Shown: positions 52,475 to 60,492, counted from the stretch's first letter. The stretch: DNA of 64,000 nucleotides from Phytohalomonas tamaricis (GCF_003012345.1 NZ_PVRV01000023.1:1-64000); one strand, 5' to 3'. Numbers and translations: made by a program. Notes: generated from the sequence alone by a model not told the origin.

Positions 52475-53056
52475 TTATATGCCGCATTGCGACAATCCTG
52501 AACTTAATGTTTCGTCTAGCGCATACGTGCCATCTGTCGAAGCAGTGGAGTTATTTACACCCAGCCCGATAACTCTCACCATTAAAATCTTGCCACTTTT
52601 CATTTCATTAATGATGGTGGCCGACTTTTCTTTTGATGCGGTTGTATATGGGCTGCTCATCTTCATGGCGTTATCTACAGCCTGTTGAACCGCTGGATTA
52701 TCAGAAGATGCAGGAGCCTTATATGAAGCACCTTGCTTAACTTGCGTTTCGGATTGGCTGATTCGGATAGGCTCATTACTATCAATCTTGATTAATACAT
52801 CACCAACCGGAAGATTGTAGTTATTACCAATCCCGAATAGATCATTACCATCAGCATCTTTGGCCACGAAAGGGTAATAACGTACCCCGTATGCCAGCGG
52901 CATGTTTTGCATTGCGTCGTTAAATTTTACGGTGCATGCGCTAGTTCCGTAAAAAGAATCAGTTGTTTCTTCTGCTACCCATTTGCTTTGTGGTGCGATT
53001 GAAGAGCAACCGGCGAGTAGGGCGCATGTGGTCGCCGCTATGATCAATTTATTCAT
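52475..53056 (-). CDS. moron lipoprotein A (193 residues)
   Basis: Lipoprotein of unknown function. The signal peptide ends in LLAGC (Cys16), so the mature protein is probably anchored in a membrane. The rest contains no recognised domain but is intact, with a TSACTVKF region near residue 40 and the C-terminal YALDETLSSGLSQCG. GGGGATGAG precedes the ATG. Its own leader and terminator make it an autonomous cassette inside the late operon. Expression from the lysogen, with a role in superinfection exclusion or cell-surface change, is a plausible guess only. Confidence 0.75.
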   Translation of the reverse strand: MNKLIIAATTCALLAGCSSIAPQSKWVAEETTDSFYGTSACTVKFNDAMQNMPLAYGVRYYPFVAKDADGNDLFGIGNNYNLPVGDVLIKIDSNEPIRISQSETQVKQGASYKAPASSDNPAVQQAVDNAMKMSSPYTTASKEKSATIINEMKSGKILMVRVIGLGVNNSTASTDGTYALDETLSSGLSQCGI

Positions 53057-53084
53057 CTCATCCCCGTCCCATTGGCTTATCAGC

Positions 53085-53154
53085 AGAGCCTACCACGCAG
53101 CCAGCGGTCAAAAACTGAGAATTAGGCAGCGCGGGGCGTCTTTATTGGGACATG
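53085..53154 (-). repeat. two-block moron leader, copy 1
   Basis: Block 1 (53135-53154, minus CATGTCCCAATAAAGACGCC) and block 2 (53085-53098, minus GCGTGGTAGGCTCT) are separated by 36 bases. The same blocks with the same 36-base spacing lie at 54130-54149 and 54080-54093 upstream of moron lipoprotein B. The spacer sequences differ. Confidence 0.75.
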
Positions 53155-53176
53155 AAAAAGCCGCCCAAAGACGGCT
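53154..53176 (-). terminator. terminator after moron lipoprotein B
   Basis: AGCCG pairs with CGGCT, loop CCCAAAGA, followed by TTTTTC on the minus strand. Confidence 0.7.
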
Positions 53177-53190
53177 CTGTGAGTCACACG

Positions 53191-54042
53191 CTAATCATTA
53201 TCTACGTCTATATGATCATCGCCATATTGGCTTTTCAGCTCTTCGAGTCTCTTCTTATCATATTCACTGAAATCTCTTACGGAGTAGAGAGGTTCATTAT
53301 TTGCTCCGTCAAGCTGCTCTACGGTAACAGTGAATACCGCTCCCGAGGGAATATCCATTTTTCCCCAGTCAGAAAACCTGTTTGGTGCAAGAGACCAGGT
53401 AGCCTGTTCGCCGGGCTCAAGTCCTCCGGCTATTTGGTAATTGAAAGACTCCTTTAGCCATGGAACGCTACGCTCCGGACTCGCTAGCGTCCCCTCAAAG
53501 TAAGCCCTTGCTATCGCATTATCCGTACCATTTTCTACAGTTAGCTCAATGATAGGCTGTCCGTTACCGTAATGCCTTTCTTGCTTATAAAATCTAGACT
53601 TTTTTATTTTAAAAAGTGCCAACTTATCTTTGGCAACTTCTGCTTCAGCTTTTTTGTTCTCAAGTTCTTGGATTTCTTTTTTAGCTTGGTCTAACTCTCT
53701 CTTTTTCCTTTCGGCTAGGATTTGGTCAGCCTCATCGATAATTTGCTGACCTGTTTTACCATCGACAGAGTTTCTAACGCGCGCCTCAAGTTCGCTTTTC
53801 CCTAGCTCGCTATTTAATTTCCCAGAGAATATATCTTCTGTCTTAACATTTTTAAAAGCCAATATCTGAAGAGCTTTATCAAATTCATCGTACTGATCCG
53901 CTGGCAGGGAATTCCTTACTTGGCTGATTGAATTTTTCATCGAGTCAGCGGTAGAGGTGTCAACTTTAGGATCTCCACACCCGGATAGGGCCAACATACC
54001 AATAGTTCCTGCGACTACTAGGGGATAATACATTGGATTCAT
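53191..54042 (-). CDS. moron lipoprotein B (DUF6694-like, 283 residues)
   Basis: Lipoprotein with a signal peptide ending in LSGC (Cys22). The mature N-terminus GDPKVDTSTADSMKNSISQV and FDKALQILAF match the DUF6694 lipoprotein type as I remember it. A charged coiled coil follows (about 112-150; Lys/Glu-rich), then a beta-rich domain (ELTVENGTDNAIARAYFEGT). Such proteins are found next to phage tail genes; the function is not known. It has its own leader and terminator. GC is lower than in flanking structural genes, in line with recent acquisition. Confidence 0.78.
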   Translation of the reverse strand: MNPMYYPLVVAGTIGMLALSGCGDPKVDTSTADSMKNSISQVRNSLPADQYDEFDKALQILAFKNVKTEDIFSGKLNSELGKSELEARVRNSVDGKTGQQIIDEADQILAERKKRELDQAKKEIQELENKKAEAEVAKDKLALFKIKKSRFYKQERHYGNGQPIIELTVENGTDNAIARAYFEGTLASPERSVPWLKESFNYQIAGGLEPGEQATWSLAPNRFSDWGKMDIPSGAVFTVTVEQLDGANNEPLYSVRDFSEYDKKRLEELKSQYGDDHIDVDND

Positions 54043-54079
54043 CTCGGCTCTTCCTAATATATTGCTTACTTATGATAGA

Positions 54080-54149
54080 AGAGGCTACCACGCTCAGAAG
54101 GGTTGTAACTTACGAATTGGTTACATATAGGCATCTTTATTGGGACATG
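54080..54149 (-). repeat. two-block moron leader, copy 2
   Basis: Block 1 at 54130-54149 (one base differing from copy 1) and block 2 at 54080-54093 (one base differing) are separated by 36 bases as in copy 1, and end 38 bases before the moron lipoprotein B start. No canonical -35/-10 pair fits both copies. Confidence 0.75.
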
Positions 54150-54173
54150 GACACTAGTCGCGATTACGCAGTG

Positions 54174-54800
54174 CTATTTCTTATCTGTGGCCAACTTTCT
54201 CTTCCTGAATTGCTCGATATACGCGACGGTTGCCTCGGCCTCTTCGCGTGTCGGCGCTTCCACTTCCTTCTTCTCTGCCTCTGAAGGCGGATATTTTGCC
54301 TCTATTGCCCGCTGAAACTCGATCATTGTCATTTGCCAGGCATCAGCTGTTGAAAGGCCTAGGTGCGCCTGTGCAGCCGCTACAAACTCGGCAGGATCGA
54401 AGCGATTGGACGGCTTGCCGCCGCTCTTTGTCTTGCGTGGCGCACCCACCATGCCATTAACCGCCAGCCGGGCGCCCAGTACGTGAATATCGCGAAAGGG
54501 AAGGGAGCCGGCCACATAGCGCAGCCGACCTTTCACTTCACGATAGCAACCGATCAGCCTATCGAGGCCTCGGTCATCCTCGCCAACATGGCAAACATGC
54601 AGCAGGCTAAGTGCCAAGTCATAGGCACGATGAGCAGAGTAGGGGAAGGTGGCATAACTGCCTTCGAACTGCACATCACGCAGGATGCCGATTAGCTCTT
54701 CAGGCGTCCCCAGTTTTGACATGGCCAGCAGCGAGGGCCGGAACACATAGTCCCGGTCACCTGTTGTTATCCCTAGCTCACCTGCATACACGTTTGCCAT
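54174..54800 (-). CDS. tail assembly-related protein (DUF6246-like)
   Basis: A 208-residue protein between the tail tube genes and the tape measure, where phages encode tail assembly chaperones. It has LLAMSKLGTPEELIGILRDV near residue 25, HRAYDLALSLLHVCH near 57, and a charged C-terminal helix (EEAEATVAYIEQFRKRKLA). It overlaps the upstream gene by one base. No slippery sequence with a following overlapping frame was seen, so a gpG/gpGT-type frameshift is not supported here. Confidence 0.65.
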   Translation of the reverse strand: MANVYAGELGITTGDRDYVFRPSLLAMSKLGTPEELIGILRDVQFEGSYATFPYSAHRAYDLALSLLHVCHVGEDDRGLDRLIGCYREVKGRLRYVAGSLPFRDIHVLGARLAVNGMVGAPRKTKSGGKPSNRFDPAEFVAAAQAHLGLSTADAWQMTMIEFQRAIEAKYPPSEAEKKEVEAPTREEAEATVAYIEQFRKRKLATDKK

Positions 54801-55147
54801 TATGCACCTAGATAAATCAGCGCGGCCTTGAGCTCTTGGCCGTTGGTGATCGTGATGTCGCCCTTCATGTAGGCATCAATTGTCGTCAGCCGCATGAGTT
54901 TGGTTTTTCCAGCAGGCACCTCGATCGGGTAGCCGGAAGAGAGATCCAGTTCGCCCATGTCGGTCGTAGTCTGGACGCCAGCATCAGAGCCTTTGATGCG
55001 TACAGTGCGCTGCGATTCTGTCTCGTTGCTGATGATCAGCAGCGGGGCATAGGCGCTGTCATAGTTGAGCGCATCGTCGCCCTCAAGCGTTTCGAATGAC
55101 AAGGACAGGGGGCCAGCCCCTGCCTTTTGCGCAGTAAGTGTCGTCAT
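54800..55147 (-). CDS. hypothetical phage tail protein (115 residues)
   Basis: Unknown function, but between the tail tube gene and the tail assembly gene and overlapping both by one base, so probably a tail protein. The 115 residues are beta-rich (YAPLLIISNETESQRTVRIK, then AGKTKLMRLTTIDAYMKGDI), which could be an Ig-like or accessory tail-tube subunit. Confidence 0.6.
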   Translation of the reverse strand: MTTLTAQKAGAGPLSLSFETLEGDDALNYDSAYAPLLIISNETESQRTVRIKGSDAGVQTTTDMGELDLSSGYPIEVPAGKTKLMRLTTIDAYMKGDITITNGQELKAALIYLGA

Positions 55148-55638
55148 TACGCAGCCGCCGTTTCAGTTGCGATGGTGTAGGCGAAGCTGTTGCCTTCCAT
55201 TGTCCAGCTGGCCACGTCATCGTGTGGCGCGTTGTTGCGGAAGGATGTCAGCAGCGCCGTGCCTGTGTAGGTGCGCAGGCTGTCAGTACGCGGCGCAGTG
55301 ATGCGCAGGTAGATGGTTGGGTAGCCAGTCTCGCTGCCGTTGGCTGCAGGTGCATTGACGTACTCTTCGAGTAGGTCAACGTTCTTGGTCGTGTCCTTGG
55401 TCGCCAGGCCATCGAAGCTGATGTCAGAGGTCTTGTACGTGACAAGGTTCTCTTGCGTCAGTTCGGGGCTATCATCGGTCGTAGCATCAGTGGTTTGCCA
55501 TTCAGCGCCCCATTCCTTGCCACGGGCCGCGCCCAGCGTCAGCCATTCACCCGGATTGGTTGCGGCGTTCGGGTCGGTCAGGGCGAATTCGACAACGACT
55601 TCGCGGCCAAGGTACTTACGGATTGGTTCAAGTGCCAT
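55147..55638 (-). CDS. major tail tube protein
   Basis: Forms the hexameric rings of the non-contractile tail. The 163 residues have the tail tube character: YLGREVVVEFALTD at the N-terminus, then EWGAEWQTTDATTDDSPELT and SWTMEGNSFAYTI at the end, and a length close to tail tube proteins of the lambda gpV N-domain/HK97 group. It is followed in the transcript by small tail genes and then the tape measure. Confidence 0.78.
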   Translation of the reverse strand: MALEPIRKYLGREVVVEFALTDPNAATNPGEWLTLGAARGKEWGAEWQTTDATTDDSPELTQENLVTYKTSDISFDGLATKDTTKNVDLLEEYVNAPAANGSETGYPTIYLRITAPRTDSLRTYTGTALLTSFRNNAPHDDVASWTMEGNSFAYTIATETAAA

Positions 55639-55650
55639 GTGATCGGCTCC

Positions 55651-56034
55651 TTAGTAGTTCTCCGCCCAGCAGCGGACATTGAGTTGGAACATTGGTCGCC
55701 CGTTATCGAGGGCAGAGGGGCCGATTACATCGGCGAGAATTTCAAAGTTGACGATGCGATCTGCTGTGTTGTGTTCGATCAGGTAGAGCTTGATGGCCTG
55801 GGCAAGGTTGCCGGCTTCAACGTCGCCGTATTGGCTGCCGACGATGGCAAACGACACGTCAGGCTGCTGGCCGTATTCATTGGCTGTGCCGCCGCCATCG
55901 GTGCGCATCATGACGACTGGTACTGCGTCTGCTGCCGTATCCTCGTCATAGAGGCGGTAATAGACGACCTTCCAGCCATCAAAAAGGCCACCTGCATCGA
56001 GGTGGCCTTTCACGGTATCCAGTAGATTTCGCAT
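55651..56034 (-). CDS. tail terminator-like protein
   Basis: A 127-residue protein just upstream of the tail tube gene in transcription order. The position and alpha/beta look (MRNLLDTVKGHLDAGG, then YYRLYDEDTAADAVPVVMMR and RPMFQLNVRCWAENY) fit a gpU/tail terminator or tail-completion protein. It overlaps the head-tail protein gene by one base (TGATG). Confidence 0.7.
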   Translation of the reverse strand: MRNLLDTVKGHLDAGGLFDGWKVVYYRLYDEDTAADAVPVVMMRTDGGGTANEYGQQPDVSFAIVGSQYGDVEAGNLAQAIKLYLIEHNTADRIVNFEILADVIGPSALDNGRPMFQLNVRCWAENY

Positions 56035-56396
56035 CAGAGTTTGTAGCTCCTGCGTATGTGCGCTTCCAAGTCGGCCTTGCCGTCCCGCTCAAAGCCTTTT
56101 CGCAAGTAACCGGCCTCAGCGCCTGACTTCTGCCAGCTTCGCTCCGGTCCCTCATGCACAGCAGCAGCATAGGCGGAGGTGTAGCCAATCAGGCCGATCG
56201 TGCCGGTGGCGCTGTTCGTGACACGGCGATAGCGGCTGTTGATCAAGGCTGACGTATCGACTGGCGTTAGGTTGACGGCATAGCCTTCACCGATGATCAG
56301 CAATTCGGTAACGACCTTACTTGTTTTGGCACCGGCAATGTTGCGCACCGTCTGGCGCATATTGCTGCGTATCTTGCTGCCGCCTTGGATAGCCAT
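56034..56396 (-). CDS. HK97 gp10-like head-tail protein
   Basis: A 120-residue tail completion/head-tail joining protein. The conserved region TPVDTSALINSRYRRV near residue 41, followed by GYTSAYAAAVHEGP near 70, is the signature of HK97 gp10-like proteins (TPVDTGxLxxS...YAxxVEFG). Located between connector and terminator genes as expected. Confidence 0.82.
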   Translation of the reverse strand: MAIQGGSKIRSNMRQTVRNIAGAKTSKVVTELLIIGEGYAVNLTPVDTSALINSRYRRVTNSATGTIGLIGYTSAYAAAVHEGPERSWQKSGAEAGYLRKGFERDGKADLEAHIRRSYKL

Positions 56397-56399
56397 AGG

Positions 56400-56744
56400 T
56401 CACGTCCAGAGCACGAAGTCGGGTTCTTCATTGAAGAAGCTCATATCCCACATGCCAGTGCGGCGAACGCTCTCGGCGCTGCTTGGCGGTGTAGTGTCAG
56501 CTGACTCGACACCGATCAGGATGCGACTGCCCACGGCAATGGTGCGCTGATCCTCGTGATATACGGTATAGCGCGGGCTGAATTGCTGGCCGTTATCGTC
56601 AGCCTGTAGATCGCCGCCGGCTTCGAACGTACAGGCGATGGTGAACGGCTCGCCCCATGTAGGCTGACGCGTGACAGGATCGCGCTCACCCTCGGGCCAG
56701 ATGGTAGCGACATTCTGGTAAGACCAATTTGCCGTCTTCGACAT
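56400..56744 (-). CDS. head-tail connector-region protein
   Basis: A 114-residue protein of unknown family. The start MSKTANW is chosen because TAGGAG lies nine bases upstream. It has WPEGERDPVTRQPTWGEPFT near residue 18 and a small beta-rich C-terminus. Its place between the connector and the gp10-like gene suggests a head-closure or stopper role. Confidence 0.65.
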   Translation of the reverse strand: MSKTANWSYQNVATIWPEGERDPVTRQPTWGEPFTIACTFEAGGDLQADDNGQQFSPRYTVYHEDQRTIAVGSRILIGVESADTTPPSSAESVRRTGMWDMSFFNEEPDFVLWT

Positions 56745-56745
56745 G

Positions 56746-57135
56746 TCAGCAGCTCCTACGGCGTCCAGGGCCAACGCTCATCACCATCGGTCGTTCCTTG
56801 TCATTCTCAAGCAGCGACGTGATACAACCGTACCGATCGAGCGTCTTAAGCATTGAGCCCCAATTGGTGAGTTCAATGCCTTGGCCAGTAGGCGTGGCAA
56901 ACGAGCGAGATGCACCGGATGGAGCGGACTGACTTCTGATCTGTCCGCCCTGAGCAAGCGTCATCAAATGTGCCACGGCGTTGATCTTGAGCAGGCGCTG
57001 TGTCTCGTCCGGCACCTTATTCTTGTCGAGGCAGGTATCGGCCTGAGCAACGAGCGCGATATAGCCGTCGATCATCGCGTCAGCGCCAGTAATGCCATAA
57101 CCCTGAACGTCAGCGGCGGTAATGGTGACGGCCAT
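56746..57135 (-). CDS. head-tail connector protein (DUF4054-like)
   Basis: A 129-residue protein with VTITAADVQGYGITGADAMI at the start and AQADTCLDKNKVPDETQRLL near residue 30, the helical pattern of gp6-like/DUF4054 adaptor proteins that bind under the portal. It ends in a basic tail (GPGRRRSC). In operon with the neighbouring genes. Confidence 0.72.
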   Translation of the reverse strand: MAVTITAADVQGYGITGADAMIDGYIALVAQADTCLDKNKVPDETQRLLKINAVAHLMTLAQGGQIRSQSAPSGASRSFATPTGQGIELTNWGSMLKTLDRYGCITSLLENDKERPMVMSVGPGRRRSC

Positions 57136-57144
57136 ATCGGCTCC

Positions 57145-57522
57145 TTATTTCGCGTCTTCGTACGCTTTGATACCACCGGCAGTCAGCGTGCCGTCCTCGC
57201 GCATTTGATTGCGACTGATATCCACGATCACGCCTTTGTAGCGGACTTTAAAATCTTCATCGTCGTCCTGAACGACTTCAGCTTTGTCGCTATCTAGATC
57301 GCCCGGCTCTGGCTCGGCAGGCTGGTTGCCAGTCACGTTAGCTTTGGCGCCTGGCGTTGCGACCGTCATTTTCTCGCCCACGATCTCGACCTTGCCGCGA
57401 TACAGCACGGGAACGTCGCCATCATTGTTCAGCGTGACATTGAACGTCTCACCAATGGCGCAGCGACGGCTATTGCGATACAGATTCGGTGCGGTTACGC
57501 GTACCTCAACTGTCTTGCCCAT
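57145..57522 (-). CDS. hypothetical phage protein, head region (125 residues)
   Basis: Unknown. A beta-rich N-terminal half (VEVRVTAPNLYRNSRRCAIG) is joined to an acidic linker (AEPEPGDLDSDKAEVVQDDD) and a C-terminus resembling a small head protein (GVIVDISRNQMREDGTLTAG). Located between the capsid and connector genes in the late operon, so structural or accessory. Confidence 0.6.
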   Translation of the reverse strand: MGKTVEVRVTAPNLYRNSRRCAIGETFNVTLNNDGDVPVLYRGKVEIVGEKMTVATPGAKANVTGNQPAEPEPGDLDSDKAEVVQDDDEDFKVRYKGVIVDISRNQMREDGTLTAGGIKAYEDAK

Positions 57523-57523
57523 G

Positions 57524-57727
57524 TCACACCTCGCTCCAGTCTTCGTTCATCCATTCCCGCATCTGTTCGGGCGTCATGTCGGTCTGGTCAGGGAAAGATG
57601 CATATTTGCCTTGAGGCGCCACAGTCCGATCAATGGCAGCAATATTTTTCTGATCAGCCTCGCTGAGCTGCACGCATATCGGCACCTCAGAGCTGTCGAA
57701 CCATTGTTTCCCGATCTTGACTCTCAT
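57524..57727 (-). CDS. hypothetical 67-residue phage protein
   Basis: A small protein MRVKIGKQWFDSSEVPICVQ followed by LSEADQKNIAAIDRT. AGGAGG lies right before this start, which is chosen over an upstream in-frame start inside the capsid gene. The beginning resembles short phage proteins with an IKVGxxWYDSxxxPIxVxL pattern often found next to capsid genes. Function unknown. Confidence 0.65.
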   Translation of the reverse strand: MRVKIGKQWFDSSEVPICVQLSEADQKNIAAIDRTVAPQGKYASFPDQTDMTPEQMREWMNEDWSEV

Positions 57728-57744
57728 AGAGCCTCCTAAAGCAA

Positions 57745-57762
57745 AGGCCCCCGAAGGGGCCT
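57745..57762 (-). terminator. hairpin after the major capsid gene
   Basis: AGGCCCC pairs with GGGGCCT around a CGAA loop. On the minus strand TTTGCTTT follows, then AGGAGG of the next gene. It may reduce readthrough from the abundant capsid transcript. Confidence 0.65.
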
Positions 57763-57768
57763 GTGGGT

Positions 57769-58809
57769 TTACGCAGCGGCAGCGTACAGCCATGCAGAGC
57801 GGCCGTTGGCATCGACGCGGATCTCGATACCCATCGCAGACCATACGATGAACTGATGGCGAGCGAACGGCGTCTGACGCGGTAGGGCCACGTTGGACAC
57901 AGCCTGGCCAACCAGGGGTACGATGTACTCCTGAGAAAGCACACCCATGATCAACTCGTTGCCTTCGAGAGAAGACAGCTCCTTGATCGCGGCAATGCCT
58001 TCGAGGCGCAGCAGCTCTTCGCGAATCGTCCGTGACAGGTAGTCATCGGAGTAGAAGCGGTCGAGCTGGCTGTTGATCTCGGGCGAGACGTATACCGTCA
58101 CCGGCTGACCGACACGGTTGTCGACGCGCAGAATGTTGCGTAGACGTGTGAACTCGCCACGGATCTGCGCGCCAGTAGTGGTGTCGGCAGTCATGTCGAT
58201 GCCGATAGTGGCCTTTGCCGTATTCGCACCGTTACGGATGCCGTAGGACTGAATGCCTTTGAACTCCAGGCCCGGCAGGCCATCGAGTGCGTAGTCAGCC
58301 ATGCGCTGACGTACGGTGCGGGTAGAGGCAGCCTGATCGTCGATCAGCCCATCCCAGCCTTCGCTACGCATACCGGCCAGTTCGCGCCATTCGCGGTAAT
58401 AACCAGACTGGTGAACCGGGACAATCGCGCCATCGTACTTGTACGCGGTCTGATCGTTCGGGATCGGCTCAAGGCCGGAGATAGAGGTAGTGACCGCGCC
58501 AGCATCGCCCGCCTGACGGTACTGATGCACGATCTTGCCGATATCCAGAGGACGAGCCAGTGGCAACAGATCGTTGAGCAGCACGTCAGTGTTAGGGTCG
58601 AGCATGATCGCCTTGGTCTGCGCGTCCATCTCAGCGTAAACCGGATAGGGCACCGGTGCAGAGGCGTTACCGACCATGCCGGGCATCTGGATGCTGCCAA
58701 AGCCCTGTTCGGCATTGGCGTGCATCATGCGATGCGCCTGCACGAAGTCGTACTGCGCCTTCAGGTTGCGCGAGTTGGCAACCGCCTTCTTGTCAAAAAT
58801 CCAGCTCAT
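57769..58809 (-). CDS. major capsid protein
   Basis: Main shell protein of the head. The 346 residues have a helical N-terminus (DFVQAHRMMHANAEQGFGSI), VLLNDLLPLARPLDIGKIVH, KYDGAIVPVHQSGYYREWRE and a C-terminal GIEIRVDANGRSAWLYAAAA. It falls in the DUF2184/DUF6260-like group of HK97-fold coat proteins, as far as can be judged by eye. Location right after protease/decoration genes and before a terminator supports the call. Confidence 0.85.
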   Translation of the reverse strand: MSWIFDKKAVANSRNLKAQYDFVQAHRMMHANAEQGFGSIQMPGMVGNASAPVPYPVYAEMDAQTKAIMLDPNTDVLLNDLLPLARPLDIGKIVHQYRQAGDAGAVTTSISGLEPIPNDQTAYKYDGAIVPVHQSGYYREWRELAGMRSEGWDGLIDDQAASTRTVRQRMADYALDGLPGLEFKGIQSYGIRNGANTAKATIGIDMTADTTTGAQIRGEFTRLRNILRVDNRVGQPVTVYVSPEINSQLDRFYSDDYLSRTIREELLRLEGIAAIKELSSLEGNELIMGVLSQEYIVPLVGQAVSNVALPRQTPFARHQFIVWSAMGIEIRVDANGRSAWLYAAAA

Positions 58810-58820
58810 CGGGACGCTCC

Positions 58821-59264
58821 TTATACGAATTTCACAGCGACCAGCTCAGGAGCGTCGCCAGTGGTAATAGTTTCAGCGGCAAAGCCATAGGCTGCGGTGC
58901 CATCTGCTGGGTCGGTGGCAGTGATGGTGCCGTCAGTGCCCACGAATACCGGTGCATCTTCGGTGAATGCCGTAGCAGCAGCGGCGCGGACGTTCAGAAT
59001 CAGCGCTGATTGCGGGTAAAAGGCCGTCGCCACGTCATCGGCTTCGTAAGCGTCGTCAATGAAGCCCTGACCGAGATGATCGCGGTCGAGCACGTAGCTG
59101 ACAGAGCCAGCGCCAGCAGCAAAGCGACCGTCAGCGTCCAGAGAAACGACGGTGCCAGGCAGCAGGGCAGCAGCTACCGGCGACTCTTTGCGGATTGGCT
59201 GGTCAAGCATCTGTGCCGGCGCGCAGAAGATGACGTTCTTGCCGAACTGTGTGTAGTTAGCCAT
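58821..59264 (-). CDS. capsid decoration/cement-like protein
   Basis: A 147-residue Ala/Gly/Thr-rich beta protein between the protease/scaffold and capsid genes, where decoration proteins are normally encoded. It contains AAALLPGTVVSLDADGRFAA near residue 31 and VSYVLDRDHLGQGF. The ATG 59264 has GGAG nine bases upstream; an in-frame TTG two codons earlier is less likely. Confidence 0.72.
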   Translation of the reverse strand: MANYTQFGKNVIFCAPAQMLDQPIRKESPVAAALLPGTVVSLDADGRFAAGAGSVSYVLDRDHLGQGFIDDAYEADDVATAFYPQSALILNVRAAAATAFTEDAPVFVGTDGTITATDPADGTAAYGFAAETITTGDAPELVAVKFV

Positions 59265-59270
59265 GTTCAA

Positions 59271-60404
59271 TTACTCCGGCAGGGTGTCTTGCGGCTTGCT
59301 GGCATCAGCGTTACCGGCGAAATGTGCATTGAGGTGGAAGCCTTGGCCCGGGTTGTCGTTCTTCTCGGCCATCTTCAGCGTCACCTGCTTGGCATTGGCA
59401 GTCATTGCCTTCAGGTCGTCTTCGCTGTAGCCCAGCTTGATCAGCTTGGCGTCCACTTCGGCATTGGCAGTGCGCTTCTGCTCATCGACATTGGCTTTCA
59501 GTTCGCCGATGGCTTCGCCCTGTTCTTTCTGGTTGGTAGTCAGTGCATCAAGCTTCTCGCCGAAAGGCTTGAGTGCTTCGTTGACTACCTGCTGCAGTTC
59601 TTCCTTAGTCATATCGCCCTCCGGGGCATTCGCGTTGTTAACAACGGAGGCTTCTGCTTGCGCGCCCCCGAAAGCGCTCTTGATGGCCGTCACCAACTTG
59701 TCGATGCGGCCCTTGTTCCTTTCCCGATCTTCTGCTCGATCAGCCACGCGCAGGATGTGCTCAGCAGCAGCGGTGATCTCGTACTCTTCGTCGTCAGTAA
59801 GCTCGACGTTACTGACCAACACATCGGACTTGTCACCAGCAGAGTTGACGAACACACCGACGCCTTCCGCTGGAGTCGCAGCACCCGGCTCGCCCAAAAG
59901 AAAGCAGTCGTGATCGAACTTCATGTTTGCAGCGACCCACGTGTACTTCTTGCCCTTGCTCTCACCGTTACCGGTGCGCTGTTGCAGGGTCAGGCCAGTG
60001 CTGGTATGAATGGGCTCCTGCTTTTCGATGGCCTGGATCAGTTGCCGACCCTTCTCGGTCTGATTGGCGACGCGGATATTGACCAGCTTGTCGAGACGTA
60101 CGCGCCCGTTCTCGCGCCGTACGTTTGTATTCCATGCGCCAACGCCGTACTTATTGACGGCGATAGGGTGAGTGGCCGATACGAACTCACCGTTGACCAT
60201 GGGATGACCCAGCGGGGCCGGCGTGTTTTCGAGGCTCTTGTAGCTGGCCTCGATCTCGTCAGCCGGGTATAGCCCGCCGTTCATCACTACGTTATCGGGG
60301 AGAGTCACCGCCGGAATGCGGTAGTGGTCCTCACCCTCGATGGTTTCTTTCTTGATCTGCGACGCGTTAACTCGCGTCACGATATGAGCGTGTGCAGTTC
60401 GCAT
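59271..60404 (-). CDS. prohead protease-scaffold fusion (DUF2213-like)
   Basis: The 377 residues join a DUF2213-type N-terminal domain (MNGGLYPADEIEASYKSLEN, then TPAPLGHPMVNGEFVSATHP), proposed to be a head maturation protease, to a C-terminal helical region (MTKEELQQVVNEALKPFGEK and AIGELKANVDEQKRTANAEV) resembling a scaffold. An internal ATG near residue 262 has a purine-rich site before it (GGAGGGCGATATG), so a separate scaffold form could be made, as in other phages. GGAG precedes the first ATG. Confidence 0.78.
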   Translation of the reverse strand: MRTAHAHIVTRVNASQIKKETIEGEDHYRIPAVTLPDNVVMNGGLYPADEIEASYKSLENTPAPLGHPMVNGEFVSATHPIAVNKYGVGAWNTNVRRENGRVRLDKLVNIRVANQTEKGRQLIQAIEKQEPIHTSTGLTLQQRTGNGESKGKKYTWVAANMKFDHDCFLLGEPGAATPAEGVGVFVNSAGDKSDVLVSNVELTDDEEYEITAAAEHILRVADRAEDRERNKGRIDKLVTAIKSAFGGAQAEASVVNNANAPEGDMTKEELQQVVNEALKPFGEKLDALTTNQKEQGEAIGELKANVDEQKRTANAEVDAKLIKLGYSEDDLKAMTANAKQVTLKMAEKNDNPGQGFHLNAHFAGNADASKPQDTLPE

Positions 60405-60420
60405 CGCATACTCCAGGCAT

Positions 60421-60443
60421 GAAAAAGCCCGCTCATGGCGGGC
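60421..60443 (-). terminator. hairpin before the protease-scaffold gene
   Basis: GCCCGC pairs with GCGGGC around TCATG, then TTTTTC and ATGCCTGGAG follow on the minus strand, the same 10-base tail as at the tape measure gene. Confidence 0.7.
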
Positions 60444-60451
60444 CTGGGAAC

Positions 60452-60476
60452 AAAAAGCCCAGCGCGGGGCTGGGCT
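60452..60476 (-). terminator. terminator of the small moron at 60.5 kb
   Basis: AGCCCAGC pairs with GCTGGGCT around a 5-base loop, followed by TTTTTG on the minus strand, 17 bases after the moron stop. Confidence 0.82.
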
Positions 60477-60492
60477 ATTAATAGGCTATTGC

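Noticed and set aside
54043-54240. Programmed frameshift of a gpG/gpGT tail chaperone pair
   Set aside because: No slippery heptamer near the end of the 54174-54800 gene is followed by an overlapping open frame; the space to the tape measure gene is taken by the two lipoprotein morons.
59010-60272. Long open frame (420 codons) on the plus strand opposite the protease-scaffold gene
   Set aside because: It lies entirely antisense to an intact minus-strand phage gene that has a good ribosome site and family features; its protein has cysteine/leucine-rich, non-natural composition and no start signal.
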